From the NCBI GenBank assembly GCA_025055175.1, contig JANWYT010000015.1, positions 62,001-126,000 of the forward strand: 64,000 nucleotides of DNA. The letters run 5' to 3'. Below the pieces are notes generated by a model that saw only the letters and a program-made list of their open reading frames with translations, did not search any database and had not been told where the DNA came from. The position numbers and the translations under genes are program-made. Positions 40,745 through 51,321 of this stretch are shown here, piece by piece (the first letter of the stretch is position 1; every line of letters starts with the position of its first letter). This stretch comes from Anaerolineae bacterium. Lineage in GTDB: Bacteria > Chloroflexota > Anaerolineae > Aggregatilineales > Phototrophicaceae.

Positions 40745-41404
40745 TCAGGCGCGACGTTCAGGCTGTCCACCCCGCCCCACAGCGACGGCGTTTTTGAGCA
40801 GCTGTGCGCGGCTGCGCAAACGCGACTCCGTCCACGTGCCGTCGCCCACCAACCAAGTCCCCATGCCCACCGCCGACGCTCCAGCTTGCAGGAATTGTTG
40901 GGCGTTCTCAGCGTTCATCGCGCCGTTGCACATGAACTTCATGTGGCTCAGCGGGCCATAGAGAGCCTTGAAGTATTCTAACCCCAGCGCACCGACAGGG
41001 AAGAGCTTAAGCATAGGGACGCCCATCTGCCAGGCAGCCACGCATTCGCCAGGGGTGGTGACGCCGGGCAGCATGAGGACACCCTGCTCTTGGACGTGGG
41101 CCACAACGTCGGGCTGGAAGACAGGCGAGACGACGAAATCTGCCCCTGCGTCCAAGACGCGGCGCGCGTCCTCCATGCTGAGGACAGTCCCCATGCCTAC
41201 GACTGCCGTCTCGCCGTAGCGCTGCTTGATGGCGCGCATGGCGTCGATGGGCTGGGGGCTGTTCATGGTCAGCTCAAAGACGTTGAGGCCTTCCTGCATC
41301 ATGGCCTCGGCGGTGGCCAGGGCTACATCAGGCGGAAATGCTCCGCGCATGCCCACCATGACGCCGCCAACTTCAATGTGCCGCAGAGCGATTGCCTTGT
41401 CCAT
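40745..41404 (-). CDS. KDPG/KHG aldolase
   Basis: 219 residues, class I aldolase of the 2-dehydro-3-deoxy-phosphogluconate / 4-hydroxy-2-oxoglutarate family, a TIM barrel that releases pyruvate. The Schiff-base lysine is in PMLKLFPVGALG, the catalytic Glu in FELTMNSPQ, and the phosphate loop near CNGAMNAENAQQFLQAGASAVGMG. No Entner-Doudoroff partner genes are nearby, so it may act on another 2-keto-3-deoxy sugar acid. Confidence 0.92.
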   Translation of the reverse strand: MDKAIALRHIEVGGVMVGMRGAFPPDVALATAEAMMQEGLNVFELTMNSPQPIDAMRAIKQRYGETAVVGMGTVLSMEDARRVLDAGADFVVSPVFQPDVVAHVQEQGVLMLPGVTTPGECVAAWQMGVPMLKLFPVGALGLEYFKALYGPLSHMKFMCNGAMNAENAQQFLQAGASAVGMGTWLVGDGTWTESRLRSRAQLLKNAVAVGRGGQPERRA

Positions 41405-41449
41405 TTGCTGACCTCTTTCTGACTGGATGCTGAAACGGTGCGCCAGGTC

Positions 41450-41932
41450 TCAGACGACGGGCTTCTGGCGCTGGAAGATCATGGTCGGCACACTGATGCC
41501 CATCGCCAGGGCCGCCAGGATGAGGGCCGTGATGACGCCGTTCTGCACAGTCTGCGTCATCACCTGGGTGAGCGTCGTGCTGTCCTCCATGATACCACCA
41601 GCAATCTGCAAGACTCCAATCATGGTGCGGAAAGCATACGCCCCAGGCACCATCGGGATGACGCCGACCACCGCGAAGACGATGGCGGGCATCTTCAGAC
41701 GGACGGCGCACCAGCGGGCCAGGAAGCCCACCGCCAGCGCCCCCAGCAGGCTAGACGCCACTAGGCTTGCGCCCAGGCCATGCATGACGCCATAGCGCAG
41801 GCCATGCCCCAGCGCACCGGCCAGCACACAGGCGGGCAGGGCGCGGCGCGGCGCATTGAACAACATGGCGAAGCCCAGGGCGGCCAGCGCCGACCAGAGC
41901 GCGTCTTCTAGCACGAGCAGAACAACAGACAT
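41450..41932 (-). CDS. ThrE small subunit (DUF3815-type threonine/serine exporter)
   Basis: 160 residues from the ATG at 41932, with AGGAG upstream. The long open frame extending to 42598 is a shadow of the neighbouring gene. Four to five membrane helices with GHGLRYGVMHGLGASLVAS and IVFAVVGVIPMVPGAYAFRTMIG. The IPMVPGAYAFR motif is typical of the C-terminal half of ThrE. It pairs with the gene at 41956, the two together corresponding to one full ThrE amino-acid exporter. Confidence 0.9.
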   Translation of the reverse strand: MSVVLLVLEDALWSALAALGFAMLFNAPRRALPACVLAGALGHGLRYGVMHGLGASLVASSLLGALAVGFLARWCAVRLKMPAIVFAVVGVIPMVPGAYAFRTMIGVLQIAGGIMEDSTTLTQVMTQTVQNGVITALILAALAMGISVPTMIFQRQKPVV

Positions 41933-41955
41933 GATAGTTTCTCCTGACGATGAAC

Positions 41956-42783
41956 TCAGAGCGCAATTTTGATCCCAGTCAGCCAGAGCGTCATGGCAAT
42001 GCCGAGGGCAATCGCCAGCGACAGAATCAGCCCCCAAGTGCCGCGCGCCAACCCGTTTATGATCTGCCCATTGAGCAGGTCTTCGCTGGCGTTGATGAGC
42101 GGCACGCCTGGCACGAGCAGCAGCACAGCAGCGCTGATGGCCACCGCAGGCTGAGCGCCCAGCTTCAGCAGCACACCCACGCTGGCGACCAGGCTGGCGA
42201 CGAAGGCGGTGACGATGGTCGTCAGGATGGGATTGAAGTAGGCTAGGGCCATCTGCTGGCGGATGGCCATGCCTATCGCTGCCGCCAAGAAGGTGATGGT
42301 CATCGCCGCCAGGTCGCCGCCGAACAGGCGGGCGAAGGCGGCACAGGCCAGCCCCACGAACAAGACCACTGTCCAGCGGCCATAGTTGGGCGACAGCTTG
42401 TCGATTCGGCGCAGCTCGCGGCGCAGCACAAAGCGATCCAGTTCGCCGCGCATCGCCTGGTAGCTCAGATCGTTGATTTGGACAATCTTCTCCAGGTTGA
42501 CGCCTCGGCCTGGGGCGCGGCGGGCTTTGGTGCGGAATTCGCGGTTGTTGAGCGTGGTGGCGATGATGGAGTCGTACAGCACCACCACGTCCATCCAATC
42601 GCAGCCCAACTGCGTGCCTAAGCGGTGAACGGTCTCCTCCACCTTTTGCGAATCAGCGCCGTTTTGCAGCAGCATTTGCCCGGCCCACAGGGATAGGCTG
42701 ATGACATCGCGCAGCTCCTCGCGCTCCATTGGAGGTTTGTGAGGGTGATCGTCATCGATCACCGCTTCAATCATCTCAGCCAT
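41956..42783 (-). CDS. ThrE large subunit (DUF1212-type threonine/serine exporter)
   Basis: 275 residues from the ATG at 42783 (MAEMIEAVIDDDHPHKPPME). A cytoplasmic N-terminal region with SLSLWAGQMLLQNGADSQKVEETVHRLG, where ThrE_1 domains share similarity with hydrolases, is followed by five helices. VPLINASEDLLNGQIINGLARG is the conserved transmembrane motif. Exports threonine or serine, or small peptides. It is separated by 23 bases from the small subunit, so cotranscribed. Confidence 0.9.
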   Translation of the reverse strand: MAEMIEAVIDDDHPHKPPMEREELRDVISLSLWAGQMLLQNGADSQKVEETVHRLGTQLGCDWMDVVVLYDSIIATTLNNREFRTKARRAPGRGVNLEKIVQINDLSYQAMRGELDRFVLRRELRRIDKLSPNYGRWTVVLFVGLACAAFARLFGGDLAAMTITFLAAAIGMAIRQQMALAYFNPILTTIVTAFVASLVASVGVLLKLGAQPAVAISAAVLLLVPGVPLINASEDLLNGQIINGLARGTWGLILSLAIALGIAMTLWLTGIKIAL

Positions 42784-42874
42784 GCGCTCGCTCTCTTTAA
42801 TCACGCTATCACGATGAAAAGCACAGGCAACAAACAGGCAGGCGCGGGCAAGCACTCTATGCTTCTCATTGTAG

Positions 42875-44089
<1,215 letters not shown>

Positions 44090-44095
44090 ACGTCT

Positions 44096-44563
44096 TCATG
44101 CCGCTTGCAGCTGGGCCAGGTTGGCCAAGAGCCAGGTACGCAGCTCCGGCGTGCGGAAGTTGATCGCGCCGAGCGTCGCTTCGTCTAGGTGAACTTCTTC
44201 TGGAATATACTGGCCGCGCGTGGGATCGTCGAATTCTGGGCCGCTGCGATGGGCCAGGTCATAGCCGCGCAGCGCACAGATGAAGAAGTGTTCTTCCAGG
44301 CGCTTGCCCGCCTTCTCGTGGTACAAAATGAAAGCGTGGCTGAGGATATCTACCTGCGCGCCGAGTTCTTCGTGCAGTTCGCGGCACAGCGCTTCTTGCA
44401 GGTCTTCGCCAGGCTCTACGCCGCCGCCTGGGGCTACCCAGTAAGGCTGGTGTTCGCGTTCGGGCTTGAGGCGCTTAATCAACAAAAGGGTGTTGCGCTG
44501 CGTCAGCAAGATAGCGCGCACGCGCTGGCAAGCAGGCTGACGATCCACACTAGGCATTAACAT
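44096..44563 (-). CDS. Nudix hydrolase
   Basis: 155 residues from the ATG at 44563 (MLMPSVDRQPACQRVRAIL). The Nudix box is GGGVEPGEDLQEALCRELHEELGA, written in parts: G-x5-E (GGVEPGE), x7, then RELHEELG. It binds Mg and cleaves nucleoside diphosphate-linked compounds; substrate unknown. AILLTQRNTLLLIKRLKPE at the start is typical. Its stop lies 6 bases from the convergent methyltransferase stop. Confidence 0.9.
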   Translation of the reverse strand: MLMPSVDRQPACQRVRAILLTQRNTLLLIKRLKPEREHQPYWVAPGGGVEPGEDLQEALCRELHEELGAQVDILSHAFILYHEKAGKRLEEHFFICALRGYDLAHRSGPEFDDPTRGQYIPEEVHLDEATLGAINFRTPELRTWLLANLAQLQAA

Positions 44564-44716
44564 GATATGGGCAAGTCCATTTTTGAAGTGAAATTGACGT
44601 CTAGGTTGTGGGAAGGCGAGGGCTAGCGGCTCATAGGCCAAAGCTAGCTTCGGGGAGGAGCATACCACGACTTCTTTGAAGTAATGTCAAGAGGTATGGT
44701 TAAGTTTTGCGCAACT

Positions 44717-45388
44717 TCAGGTGATCTTTTCGACAAGGATGGCGTTGGCCACCATCAGGCTAATGCGCGCTTGCTGACCGCTGCTGAAGCGGATGGTCAG
44801 CGAGCCTTCGAACGGCTCGCGCGCGGCCACTTGCACCGCCTCGCCTAGTTGAAAGCCGAGCGCCAAGATGAACTGCAGCAATTCGGGGCCGTCGGCGCTG
44901 AACTGAGCGACAGTGGCATGGAGGGAGGGAGCAAGCTGAGCCAGAGGGATGAGCTGACGCGTGACCATCTGGCCGTCGCTGCCAGGGATAGGATCGCCGT
45001 GCGGGTCAAATGGCGGATGATCCAATTTGTCGGCCAGGGCGTCGATGAAGCGATCTGAGACGGCATGCTCTAGCTTCTCGGCTTCGTCGTGGACTTCGTG
45101 CAGGCCGTAGTTCAACTCTCGCACCAAGAAAGCTTCAATCAAGCGGTGGCGACGGATGATCTTGAGGGCAATTGCCTGACCTTCGTCAGTCAGGCGCACT
45201 CCTCGATGTTTGACATAATCGACCAGGCCGCTCTCAGCTAGGCGCTGGGCCATGTCGGTGACGGAGGGCGCGGTGCGGTCTAGCGCCTCACTCAGGGCAT
45301 TGGTGCTGACTCGTTCGCTGTGCTGCTGCAGGGCGTAGACAGCTTTGAGGAAGTCTTCGGCGGCTTTGCTCTGGGGCATCTCAGGCAT
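44717..45388 (-). CDS. DtxR/MntR-family metal-dependent repressor
   Basis: 223 residues from the ATG at 45388 (MPEMPQSKAAEDFLKAVYAL). Winged-helix domain (about 5-65, ALSEALDRTAPSVTDMAQRLAESGLV), then the metal-binding and dimerisation domain with HRLIEAFLVRELNYGLHEVHDEAEKLEH. An FeoA/SH3-like C-terminal domain (about 150-223) is present, as in the longer IdeR/DtxR group. FDPHGDPIP is conserved in the family. It would repress iron or manganese uptake genes. A GGAAGAG site and its own extended -10 precede it. Confidence 0.92.
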   Translation of the reverse strand: MPEMPQSKAAEDFLKAVYALQQHSERVSTNALSEALDRTAPSVTDMAQRLAESGLVDYVKHRGVRLTDEGQAIALKIIRRHRLIEAFLVRELNYGLHEVHDEAEKLEHAVSDRFIDALADKLDHPPFDPHGDPIPGSDGQMVTRQLIPLAQLAPSLHATVAQFSADGPELLQFILALGFQLGEAVQVAAREPFEGSLTIRFSSGQQARISLMVANAILVEKIT

Positions 45389-45415
45389 AGGCACTCTTCC
45401 CGCTGATTTTTTGTC

Positions 45416-45424
45416 ATCATAGCA
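45416..45424 (-). promoter_or_regulatory. Extended -10 of the DtxR-family gene
   Basis: TGCTATGAT on minus, 28 bases before the ATG at 45388. No clear palindromic operator was seen around it. Confidence 0.4.
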
Positions 45425-45492
45425 TAGGACAGGCCACTTTTGCGCAAGAAACGCCCCAACCCGACAGGCAACCCGGCTCGGAAGCTCTAGGC

Positions 45493-47388
45493 CTAGGCGG
45501 CGCTGCCCTTGCTCATGCCCATGATTTCGGCGAATTCCTGGCCGTCTAGCGACTCACGTTCCATCAGGATAGCGACTAGCTCCTCCATCTTCTCGCGGTA
45601 TTCGACCAAGATGTTCTTGGCGCGCTGGTAGGCGGTTTGCAGCAGGTTGCGCACCTCTTCATCGATGGCCTGAGCGTAGTATTCGCTGTAGTCGCGCATT
45701 TCGCCCATCTCGCGGCCCAAGAAGATCGGCCCATTGTTAGAGCCGTAGGCGCGCGGCCCTAACTTGTCGCTCATACCGAACTGGGTCACCATCGCGCGGG
45801 CCAGCCGCGTCGCCTGCATAATGTCGTTGCTAGCCCCCGTCGTCAGCTGGTTGAAGACGATCTCTTCGGCAGCGCGTCCACCCATAGCCACCGTCATATC
45901 ATCCAGGAATTCCTCGCGAGATTTGAGCATGGTGTCGGCGTCGCGCAGCGGCATGACGTAGCCGCCAGCCTGCCCGCGCGAGACGATAGTGATCTTATGG
46001 ACGGGATTGGTGTGTTCTAGCACGTGGAACAAGATGGCGTGGCCAGCTTCGTGGTAGGCAATCTTGCGCTTCTCTTCTGGACTGATGACGCGGCTGCGCC
46101 GCTCTGGCCCCATGACCACCTTCTCCATGCTCTCCTGCAATTCGCTCATGCCGATGGTGGTCTTGCCGCGCCGCGCTGCCAAGATGGCCGCCTCGTTGAC
46201 CAAGTTCTCCAGGTCAGCGCCGCTGAAGCCGGCGGTGATCTTGGCGATAGCTTCAATATCGACTTCGGCGGCCAGTGGCTTGCTGCGCGTGTGGACGGCT
46301 AGGATTTGTTCGCGGCCCTTCACGTCTGGGTTGTCGATGATGACCTTGCGATCGAAGCGGCCGGGGCGTAACAGAGCCGGATCGAGGATGTCGGGGCGAT
46401 TGGTAGCGGCGATGACGATCACGTTCGTATCGTTCTCAAAGCCATCCATCTCCACCAGGATTTGATTGAGCGTCTGCTCGCGTTCGTCGTGACCGCCGCC
46501 CAAACCGGCGCCGCGCTGGCGGCCCACTGCGTCAATTTCGTCGACGAAGATGATGGCCGGCGCTTCGGCTTTGGCGCGCTCAAACAAATCGCGCACGCGG
46601 CTAGCGCCTACGCCGACGAACATCTCCACGAACTCGCTGCCCGAAATGCTGAAGAACGGCACGCCAGCTTCGCCTGCTACGGCGCGCGCCATGAGCGTCT
46701 TGCCCGTCCCCGGAGGGCCAACCATCAGCACGCCCTTCGGCACGCGCGCCCCCAGGCGCAAGAACTTGTCCGGCTCCTTCAGGAATTCGACGACCTCCTT
46801 CAGCTCCTCTTTGGCCTCGTCAGCGCCAGCTACGTCGGCGAAAGTCACTTGGGGACGCTCCATGTCGCGGCTGACGCGCGCTCGACTACGCCCGAAGCTC
46901 ATGGCCTGATCCTGCGAGCCGCGCACGCTGCGCATCATGCGCCACAAGAACCACACGATGATGAGGATCGGCACGACGCCGATCAGGATTTGCAGGAACA
47001 GCGCCGAGGAATTGTCGCCAGGCTGAGGGATGTACTGGAAGTTGGCTTCCTGCACGCTCTCTAGGCCCAGAATGCTGAGCAAATCCGAGAAGGCGCTCTT
47101 GTAGGCAGTGGCCGAGACGCCGCTGTCGAAGACGATGAACAAATCCGTGCCGCCGCGCTCGGTGATGCTGGCCACGTTGCCGGCTTGCACTTGGGCCGCC
47201 AATTCGTTCAGCGAGATGAGGTTGCTGCTGCTGGTGGGACGGCTGATGAACATGAAGAAGAAGAAAAACAGGACGATCACCCCCAGTAAGAGCCACAGGC
47301 GCTGAGCATTGGGGTTATGAATTGGTGATGGATCGTCCTCGTGCTTGTTATCACGCTTAGGGGGTTCATGCGGTGGCAGATGACTCAT
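45493..47388 (-). CDS. ftsH: ATP-dependent zinc metalloprotease FtsH
   Basis: 631 residues. Membrane AAA+ protease that removes misassembled membrane proteins and selected regulators. Two membrane helices (about 31-48 and 129-149) flank a short extracytoplasmic domain. Walker A GPPGTGKT (224-231), Walker B FVDEID (281-286), sensor [19 protein letters not shown], and the zinc protease motif HEAGH (446-450). All are intact and the order is standard. It is a single gene, divergent from the FHA gene. Confidence 0.97.
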   Translation of the reverse strand: MSHLPPHEPPKRDNKHEDDPSPIHNPNAQRLWLLLGVIVLFFFFFMFISRPTSSSNLISLNELAAQVQAGNVASITERGGTDLFIVFDSGVSATAYKSAFSDLLSILGLESVQEANFQYIPQPGDNSSALFLQILIGVVPILIIVWFLWRMMRSVRGSQDQAMSFGRSRARVSRDMERPQVTFADVAGADEAKEELKEVVEFLKEPDKFLRLGARVPKGVLMVGPPGTGKTLMARAVAGEAGVPFFSISGSEFVEMFVGVGASRVRDLFERAKAEAPAIIFVDEIDAVGRQRGAGLGGGHDEREQTLNQILVEMDGFENDTNVIVIAATNRPDILDPALLRPGRFDRKVIIDNPDVKGREQILAVHTRSKPLAAEVDIEAIAKITAGFSGADLENLVNEAAILAARRGKTTIGMSELQESMEKVVMGPERRSRVISPEEKRKIAYHEAGHAILFHVLEHTNPVHKITIVSRGQAGGYVMPLRDADTMLKSREEFLDDMTVAMGGRAAEEIVFNQLTTGASNDIMQATRLARAMVTQFGMSDKLGPRAYGSNNGPIFLGREMGEMRDYSEYYAQAIDEEVRNLLQTAYQRAKNILVEYREKMEELVAILMERESLDGQEFAEIMGMSKGSAA

Positions 47389-47427
47389 GGCTTACTCTCC
47401 ATCCTACAACGACAAACAGCAGAAACT

Positions 47428-47456
47428 TGGTAGGTAAGACAGGTAATGCTATAATT
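47428..47456 (+). promoter_or_regulatory. Promoter of the FHA-sigma operon
   Basis: TTGGTA (47428-47433), a 17-base spacer and an extended -10 TGCTATAAT (47448-47456). This is the best complete promoter in the window; the start would be near 47463. Confidence 0.6.
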
Positions 47457-47493
47457 TCACCTGTATTCATAAGAGCCAGCCGGGAGGCACGAG

Positions 47494-47997
47494 GTGATAA
47501 CTTGCTCGAACTGCGGCGCGCAAAACCGCGATGAAGAACAAATCTGCATCAAGTGCGGCTCCCTATTGGTGGAGGTCAATAAACAAAAGACGCGCAGCCT
47601 GGGCGACACCGACTACGAGGAAGGCACGCCGCGCTGGGGTGCTGCTCGCTTTGACAGCACGATGAGCCTCGTCATCACTGTCTTGGCCAACGGCAAAGAA
47701 TTCGTCTTCAACGCCGAGAACATCGAGCGCCTGACGATCGGCCGCACCGATCCAGACACGGGCGAGTCGCCGCCCATCAACCTGGACGACTGCGATGCCA
47801 GAAACTTGGGCGTCTCGCGCTATCACGCCTTCATTGTGCGCCTAGAAGGGGCGCTACACCTGGTCGATAACAACAGCGCCAATGGCACATACCTCAACGG
47901 CCAGAAGTTGGTGGCTAACCAGCCGCGCATTCTGCGCGACGGAGACGACATACGCCTGGGTCATCTGGTCGTCAGAGTCAGCTTCCGCGCGCGCTAA
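47494..47997 (+). CDS. Zinc-ribbon plus FHA-domain protein
   Basis: 167 residues from a GTG with GGGAGG six bases upstream. The N-terminal zinc ribbon has two CxxC pairs (ITCSNCGAQN and ICIKCGSL, residues about 4-22). The FHA domain occupies about 80-165: LTIGRTDPDTG, GVSRYHAFIV (phosphothreonine-binding Ser-Arg-His), DNNSANGTYLNGQKL and LRDGDDIRLG. It would bind a phosphothreonine partner, implying a Ser/Thr kinase elsewhere. The sigma factor gene starts 5 bases after its stop. Confidence 0.9.
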   Translation: MITCSNCGAQNRDEEQICIKCGSLLVEVNKQKTRSLGDTDYEEGTPRWGAARFDSTMSLVITVLANGKEFVFNAENIERLTIGRTDPDTGESPPINLDDCDARNLGVSRYHAFIVRLEGALHLVDNNSANGTYLNGQKLVANQPRILRDGDDIRLGHLVVRVSFRAR

Positions 47998-48002
47998 GAG
48001 CC

Positions 48003-48668
48003 ATGCCCACACCGACGGAAGAACGCACCAACGAAGCGTGGATGGAGGCCTTGCGCGCCTCAGGCCCTGCTCAGGCTGCTGCGCTGGATGAGCTACGCCA
48101 GCGTCTGCAGCGCAACCTGTTCTTCTACCTCAGCCAAGAGCGCAGCGACCTGCGCGGCTTGGCCGAGATTGAATTGCAGGAGATGGCCCAGGACTTGGCT
48201 CAGGACGCCACGCTGCGCATTCTAGACAACCTAGACGCCTTTCGCGGCGAGAGTCGCTTCACCACTTGGGCCAACAAGATCGCTATCCGCCTGGCCATCA
48301 GCGATCTGCGCCGCTCGCGTTATAAGGACTTCAGCCTAGATCAACTCAGCGCTGATGGAGACTTCGCCCTGCAATCGTCCAGCGCGCAACTCGTGAGCAG
48401 CGCTCCACCCAACCCAGAGACCGCCGCTGAACGCGAAAACGCCCTGACGATCTTGGAGCGCGCCTTGCAAGAAGCGCTCACCGAGAAGCAGTATCAGGCC
48501 CTGACCGCCGTCACCCTGAACGGCGTGCCGATGGACGTGGTGGCCGATCAGATGGGGACAAATCGCAACGCGCTCTACAAGCTCATCCACGATGCGCGCA
48601 AGAAGCTGCGCCAATACCTAGAAGCTCAGGGCCTGTCAATTGATTACTTGTTGAGTTTGTTTCAGTAA
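48003..48668 (+). CDS. RNA polymerase sigma factor, ECF-like sigma-70 family
   Basis: 221 residues. Region 2 is visible at about 60-100 (AQDLAQDATLRILDNLDAFRGESRFTTWANKIAIRLAISDLRR), with the FTTW motif and the R-rich promoter-melting part. Region 4 (about 150-205) has LQEALTEKQYQALTAVTLNGVPMDVVADQMGTNRNALYKLIHDARKKL, a helix-turn-helix that reads the -35. No regions 1 or 3. No anti-sigma gene is adjacent; the cotranscribed FHA protein may link it to phosphorylation signalling (inference). Confidence 0.93.
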   Translation: MPTPTEERTNEAWMEALRASGPAQAAALDELRQRLQRNLFFYLSQERSDLRGLAEIELQEMAQDLAQDATLRILDNLDAFRGESRFTTWANKIAIRLAISDLRRSRYKDFSLDQLSADGDFALQSSSAQLVSSAPPNPETAAERENALTILERALQEALTEKQYQALTAVTLNGVPMDVVADQMGTNRNALYKLIHDARKKLRQYLEAQGLSIDYLLSLFQ

Positions 48669-48673
48669 TCGCT

Positions 48674-49534
48674 CTATCTGCCAAACAGCCCATCCATTCC
48701 GCTCAACAAGTCACCGCCCCAACCGTCGCCTTCGTCGCGACGGCGCTGGCGTTCGCGCTCAGCGTCCACGTCCAGAGGATTCAGACTGCCCCCTGGGTTG
48801 AGAGGCGGCAGCGGTGGCAATGGCGGCAGCGCGCCAGGCCTGGGCGGCTGCTGTTGTGCGGAGAATGGTGGCTGCTGAGCGGGGAACTGCCCTGCGGGTG
48901 GCAAGCTGCCAGGCTGCGGCGGGAATTGGCTAGGCTGAGCGGGGAACTGCCCTGCGGGTGGCAAGCCGCCAGGTTGCGGCTGGTATTCTCGGCCTGGAGT
49001 CAAGTTGGGGCGGCGAAAATTAGGGTTGACCTGCCCAGGCTGGGCAGGAAACTGAGCAGGTGATGGCGCTGGAAACTGCCCCAACGGAGGGAATTGAGGC
49101 GATGGTGGGAACGAACTGGATTGGACAGGGAACTGCCCCTGGGGCGCTGGGAACTGCCCCTGGGGCGCTGGGAACTGCCCCTGGGGCGCTGGAAACTGCC
49201 CCTGGGGCGCTGGAAACTGGCTGGGAGCTGGGAACTGGCCAGGGAGAGCAGCGCTCTGCGAGGCAAAACCTCGGCCCGCGGTGGGCGGCAGCGCGCCGAA
49301 GCGACCCTGGGCGCGACGCAGCGCCGCTTCAAAGTCGCTGTCGAAGCGCTCAAAAGGATCGCGTTCGGCGTGCTGATTGCCGTGCCAACCGTCACCACGC
49401 GCCCAGTTGAAGGCCGATTCGATCAGCCAGCGCAAGCCGCGCCACAGCAGACGCAAGGGCCACAGCAGCAGGCGCAGGGCAAACAGGGCGACGGTGACTC
49501 CAGCTCCACAGACGATCAGCCAACAGCCTGCCAT
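48674..49534 (-). CDS. Membrane-anchored proline/glutamine/phenylalanine repeat protein
   Basis: 286 residues. One N-terminal hydrophobic segment (about 5-38, VALFALRLLLWPLRLLWRGL) is followed by a short charged part, and then a low-complexity region rich in P, Q, F and G (about 85-250) with four perfect GQFPAPQ units. A longer degenerate repeat containing LPPAGQFPAQ follows. The C-terminal tail is charged (DAERERQRRRDEGDGWGGDLL). Not recognised. It follows the R3H-type gene by 21 bases. It could be an extended spacer or adhesive region. Confidence 0.75.
   Translation of the reverse strand: MAGCWLIVCGAGVTVALFALRLLLWPLRLLWRGLRWLIESAFNWARGDGWHGNQHAERDPFERFDSDFEAALRRAQGRFGALPPTAGRGFASQSAALPGQFPAPSQFPAPQGQFPAPQGQFPAPQGQFPAPQGQFPVQSSSFPPSPQFPPLGQFPAPSPAQFPAQPGQVNPNFRRPNLTPGREYQPQPGGLPPAGQFPAQPSQFPPQPGSLPPAGQFPAQQPPFSAQQQPPRPGALPPLPPLPPLNPGGSLNPLDVDAERERQRRRDEGDGWGGDLLSGMDGLFGR
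48874..48968. repeat. 60-bp tandem repeat inside the proline/glutamine gene
   Basis: A 33-base block starting GCTGAGCGGGGAACTGCCCT occurs identically at 48874 and 48934, a 60-base period, and continues with weaker similarity beyond each copy. It encodes the LPPAGQFPAQ repeat on minus. Confidence 0.75.
49128..49211. repeat. Four-copy 21-bp tandem repeat
   Basis: Four adjacent 21-base units, differing at one base (GGGAAC or GGAAAC at the start), encode GQFPAPQ four times on minus. A partial fifth copy follows. Such near-identity suggests recent slippage and likely length variation between strains. Confidence 0.85.
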
Positions 49535-49555
49535 CGCACTCGCTCCTTCGCACCG

Positions 49556-51307
49556 CTAGGACGCTTCTTCGCCGTAAATGCGCACATGACGGTGCGGATC
49601 TTCGCCGAAGCTCTTGCTGTACAGGTGCGCCGAACGGGCCAGGCGGTGCTGCTCTTGGCGGATGTGCGGCGCTTGAGGCGTCAGGGCGACCATCTCGTCC
49701 AGACCCTCCTGGATGCGCTGGATGGCGCGCTCGGCTTCCATCATGGCCAGCGTCATCGGATCTGACAAGCTGCGCTCTAGCTTGAACACGTCGATCAGGA
49801 AGTTCTCGATCTGCGAGACGGTGTTAGCCCGCAGGACGTAGATGGGCGTGCCGTGCCGCTCAGCGTCGGCGATTTGCTTGGGGCGATTGCGGTAATAGGT
49901 CTTCAAGGTGACGATGGCGTTGGCCTGAGACAGGTCGTCCACGACGTCTAGCGGCACGCGGAAGCGGCGAGCCGCTTGCAGCAAGCGGTTGCGAGCTACG
50001 CCGTAGGCATAGACGTGCATGGACGGCAGGCCAGCTTGCACTGAGGCGTAGGGATTTGTCTCGCTGAAGTTGCTGTCGTCGTCCTCGCCAACCAGCGCTT
50101 CCAGCGCATCTACGTCGGCGCTCTCGGCGTTGACGCGGCGAGGCAGAGAAGACGGGGACGAGCTTTGGCGACTGTTAGCGATGGCCTTGCTGCCATTGCG
50201 GCGCTCAGCGCGCGCGTCCGGCTTATCTTTGACTTCGCGCACGTCGCGCTCGCGGGTTAGGCCTGCGAGGGCGGGCGCGTCGCTCTTGCTGATGCGCGAA
50301 TCGGCTTCGACCACGCGCACCTCGCGGGTGATCCGTCCGTCAGGGTGGCGCTGGCGCACTGTCACCATGACGGGCTTGCCGCGCAGCATGAAGTCGACGT
50401 CCACGCCCACGTCTTCGTGGACGATCAGCGTATGACGATCTTGCAGCTCCACCAGGATTTGGAAGGTAGGTGGGGCGCGTCGCTCCAGGACGGTCTTCTG
50501 CGTACCGCGACGGCGCGCTTCTTCATCGCTCAGCGTCACCGACTCAATCCCACCCACCAGGTCGGACAGGGTGGGGTTGAGCAGCAGGTTTTCCAAGCTG
50601 TTGCCGTGCGCTGTGCCGATGAGCTGCACGCCGCGTTCGGCGATGGTGCGCGCGGCAGCAGCTTCCTGCTCGCGACCGATCTCATCGATGACGATCACCT
50701 GTGGATTGTGATTCTCCACTGCTTCGATCATGACTTCGTGCTGCAAATCTGGACGCGGCACTTGCATACGGCGCGCGCGGCCGACCGCTGGGTGTGGTAC
50801 GTCGCCATCGCCGCCAATTTCATTGGAGGTATCGACGATGACGACGCGCTTTTCTTCGGCCAGGACGCGCGCTGCTTCGCGCAGCATGGTGGTCTTGCCT
50901 ACGCCAGGCGATCCGAGCATGAGCAAGTTCTTGCCGCTCTTGATGAGTTCTTCGATGATATCAATCGTGCCGTAGACGGCGCGGCCGATGCGGCAGGTCA
51001 GGCCGACGATCTCGCCACGACGGTTGCGGATGGCGCTGATGCGATGCAGGGTGCGCTCCAGGCCAGCACGATTGTCGGCGTCGAAGTGACCAATGCGGCG
51101 CGTCATCATATCCAGGTCTTGGCGGGTGATTTCACGGTCAGACAGAACGACTTCGCCGCTCACGTAGCGCGCGGTGGGCAATCGGCCCAAGTCCATCACA
51201 ATCTCTAACAAGTCGTCGGTGTTGCCCTGCTCGTCGATCGCGTAAGCGATGTGGTTGGGCAACAGTTGTTGGAGAATGTCTAGGTCGTCTGTGATCCGTT
51301 TTTCCAT
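49556..51307 (-). CDS. SpoIIIAA-like AAA ATPase with R3H domain
   Basis: 583 residues from the ATG at 51307 (MEKRITDDLDILQQLLP). AAA core at about 90-300: Walker A LMLGSPGVGKTT, Walker B VIVIDEIGREQE, then a sensor region GTAHGNSLENLLLNP. A disordered linker (about 370-450) leads to a C-terminal part with an R3H-like nucleic-acid-binding helix near ERAIQRIQEGLDEM. This matches the family of single-stranded nucleic acid-binding proteins (Ycf45/SpoIIIAA-like) widespread in cyanobacteria and Chloroflexi; the role is not settled. It is cotranscribed with the GNAT-like gene upstream. Confidence 0.88.
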   Translation of the reverse strand: MEKRITDDLDILQQLLPNHIAYAIDEQGNTDDLLEIVMDLGRLPTARYVSGEVVLSDREITRQDLDMMTRRIGHFDADNRAGLERTLHRISAIRNRRGEIVGLTCRIGRAVYGTIDIIEELIKSGKNLLMLGSPGVGKTTMLREAARVLAEEKRVVIVDTSNEIGGDGDVPHPAVGRARRMQVPRPDLQHEVMIEAVENHNPQVIVIDEIGREQEAAAARTIAERGVQLIGTAHGNSLENLLLNPTLSDLVGGIESVTLSDEEARRRGTQKTVLERRAPPTFQILVELQDRHTLIVHEDVGVDVDFMLRGKPVMVTVRQRHPDGRITREVRVVEADSRISKSDAPALAGLTRERDVREVKDKPDARAERRNGSKAIANSRQSSSPSSLPRRVNAESADVDALEALVGEDDDSNFSETNPYASVQAGLPSMHVYAYGVARNRLLQAARRFRVPLDVVDDLSQANAIVTLKTYYRNRPKQIADAERHGTPIYVLRANTVSQIENFLIDVFKLERSLSDPMTLAMMEAERAIQRIQEGLDEMVALTPQAPHIRQEQHRLARSAHLYSKSFGEDPHRHVRIYGEEAS

Positions 51308-51321
51308 AGATTCTCTTTTGG

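Noticed and set aside
41933-42598. N-terminal extension of the ThrE small subunit
   Set aside because: It is out of frame with, and fully covered by, the large-subunit gene; AGGAG precedes the ATG at 41932.
49128-49211. Regular 21-bp repeats as a possible CRISPR array
   Set aside because: The units are directly adjacent with no spacers and encode a peptide repeat in frame; no cas genes are present.
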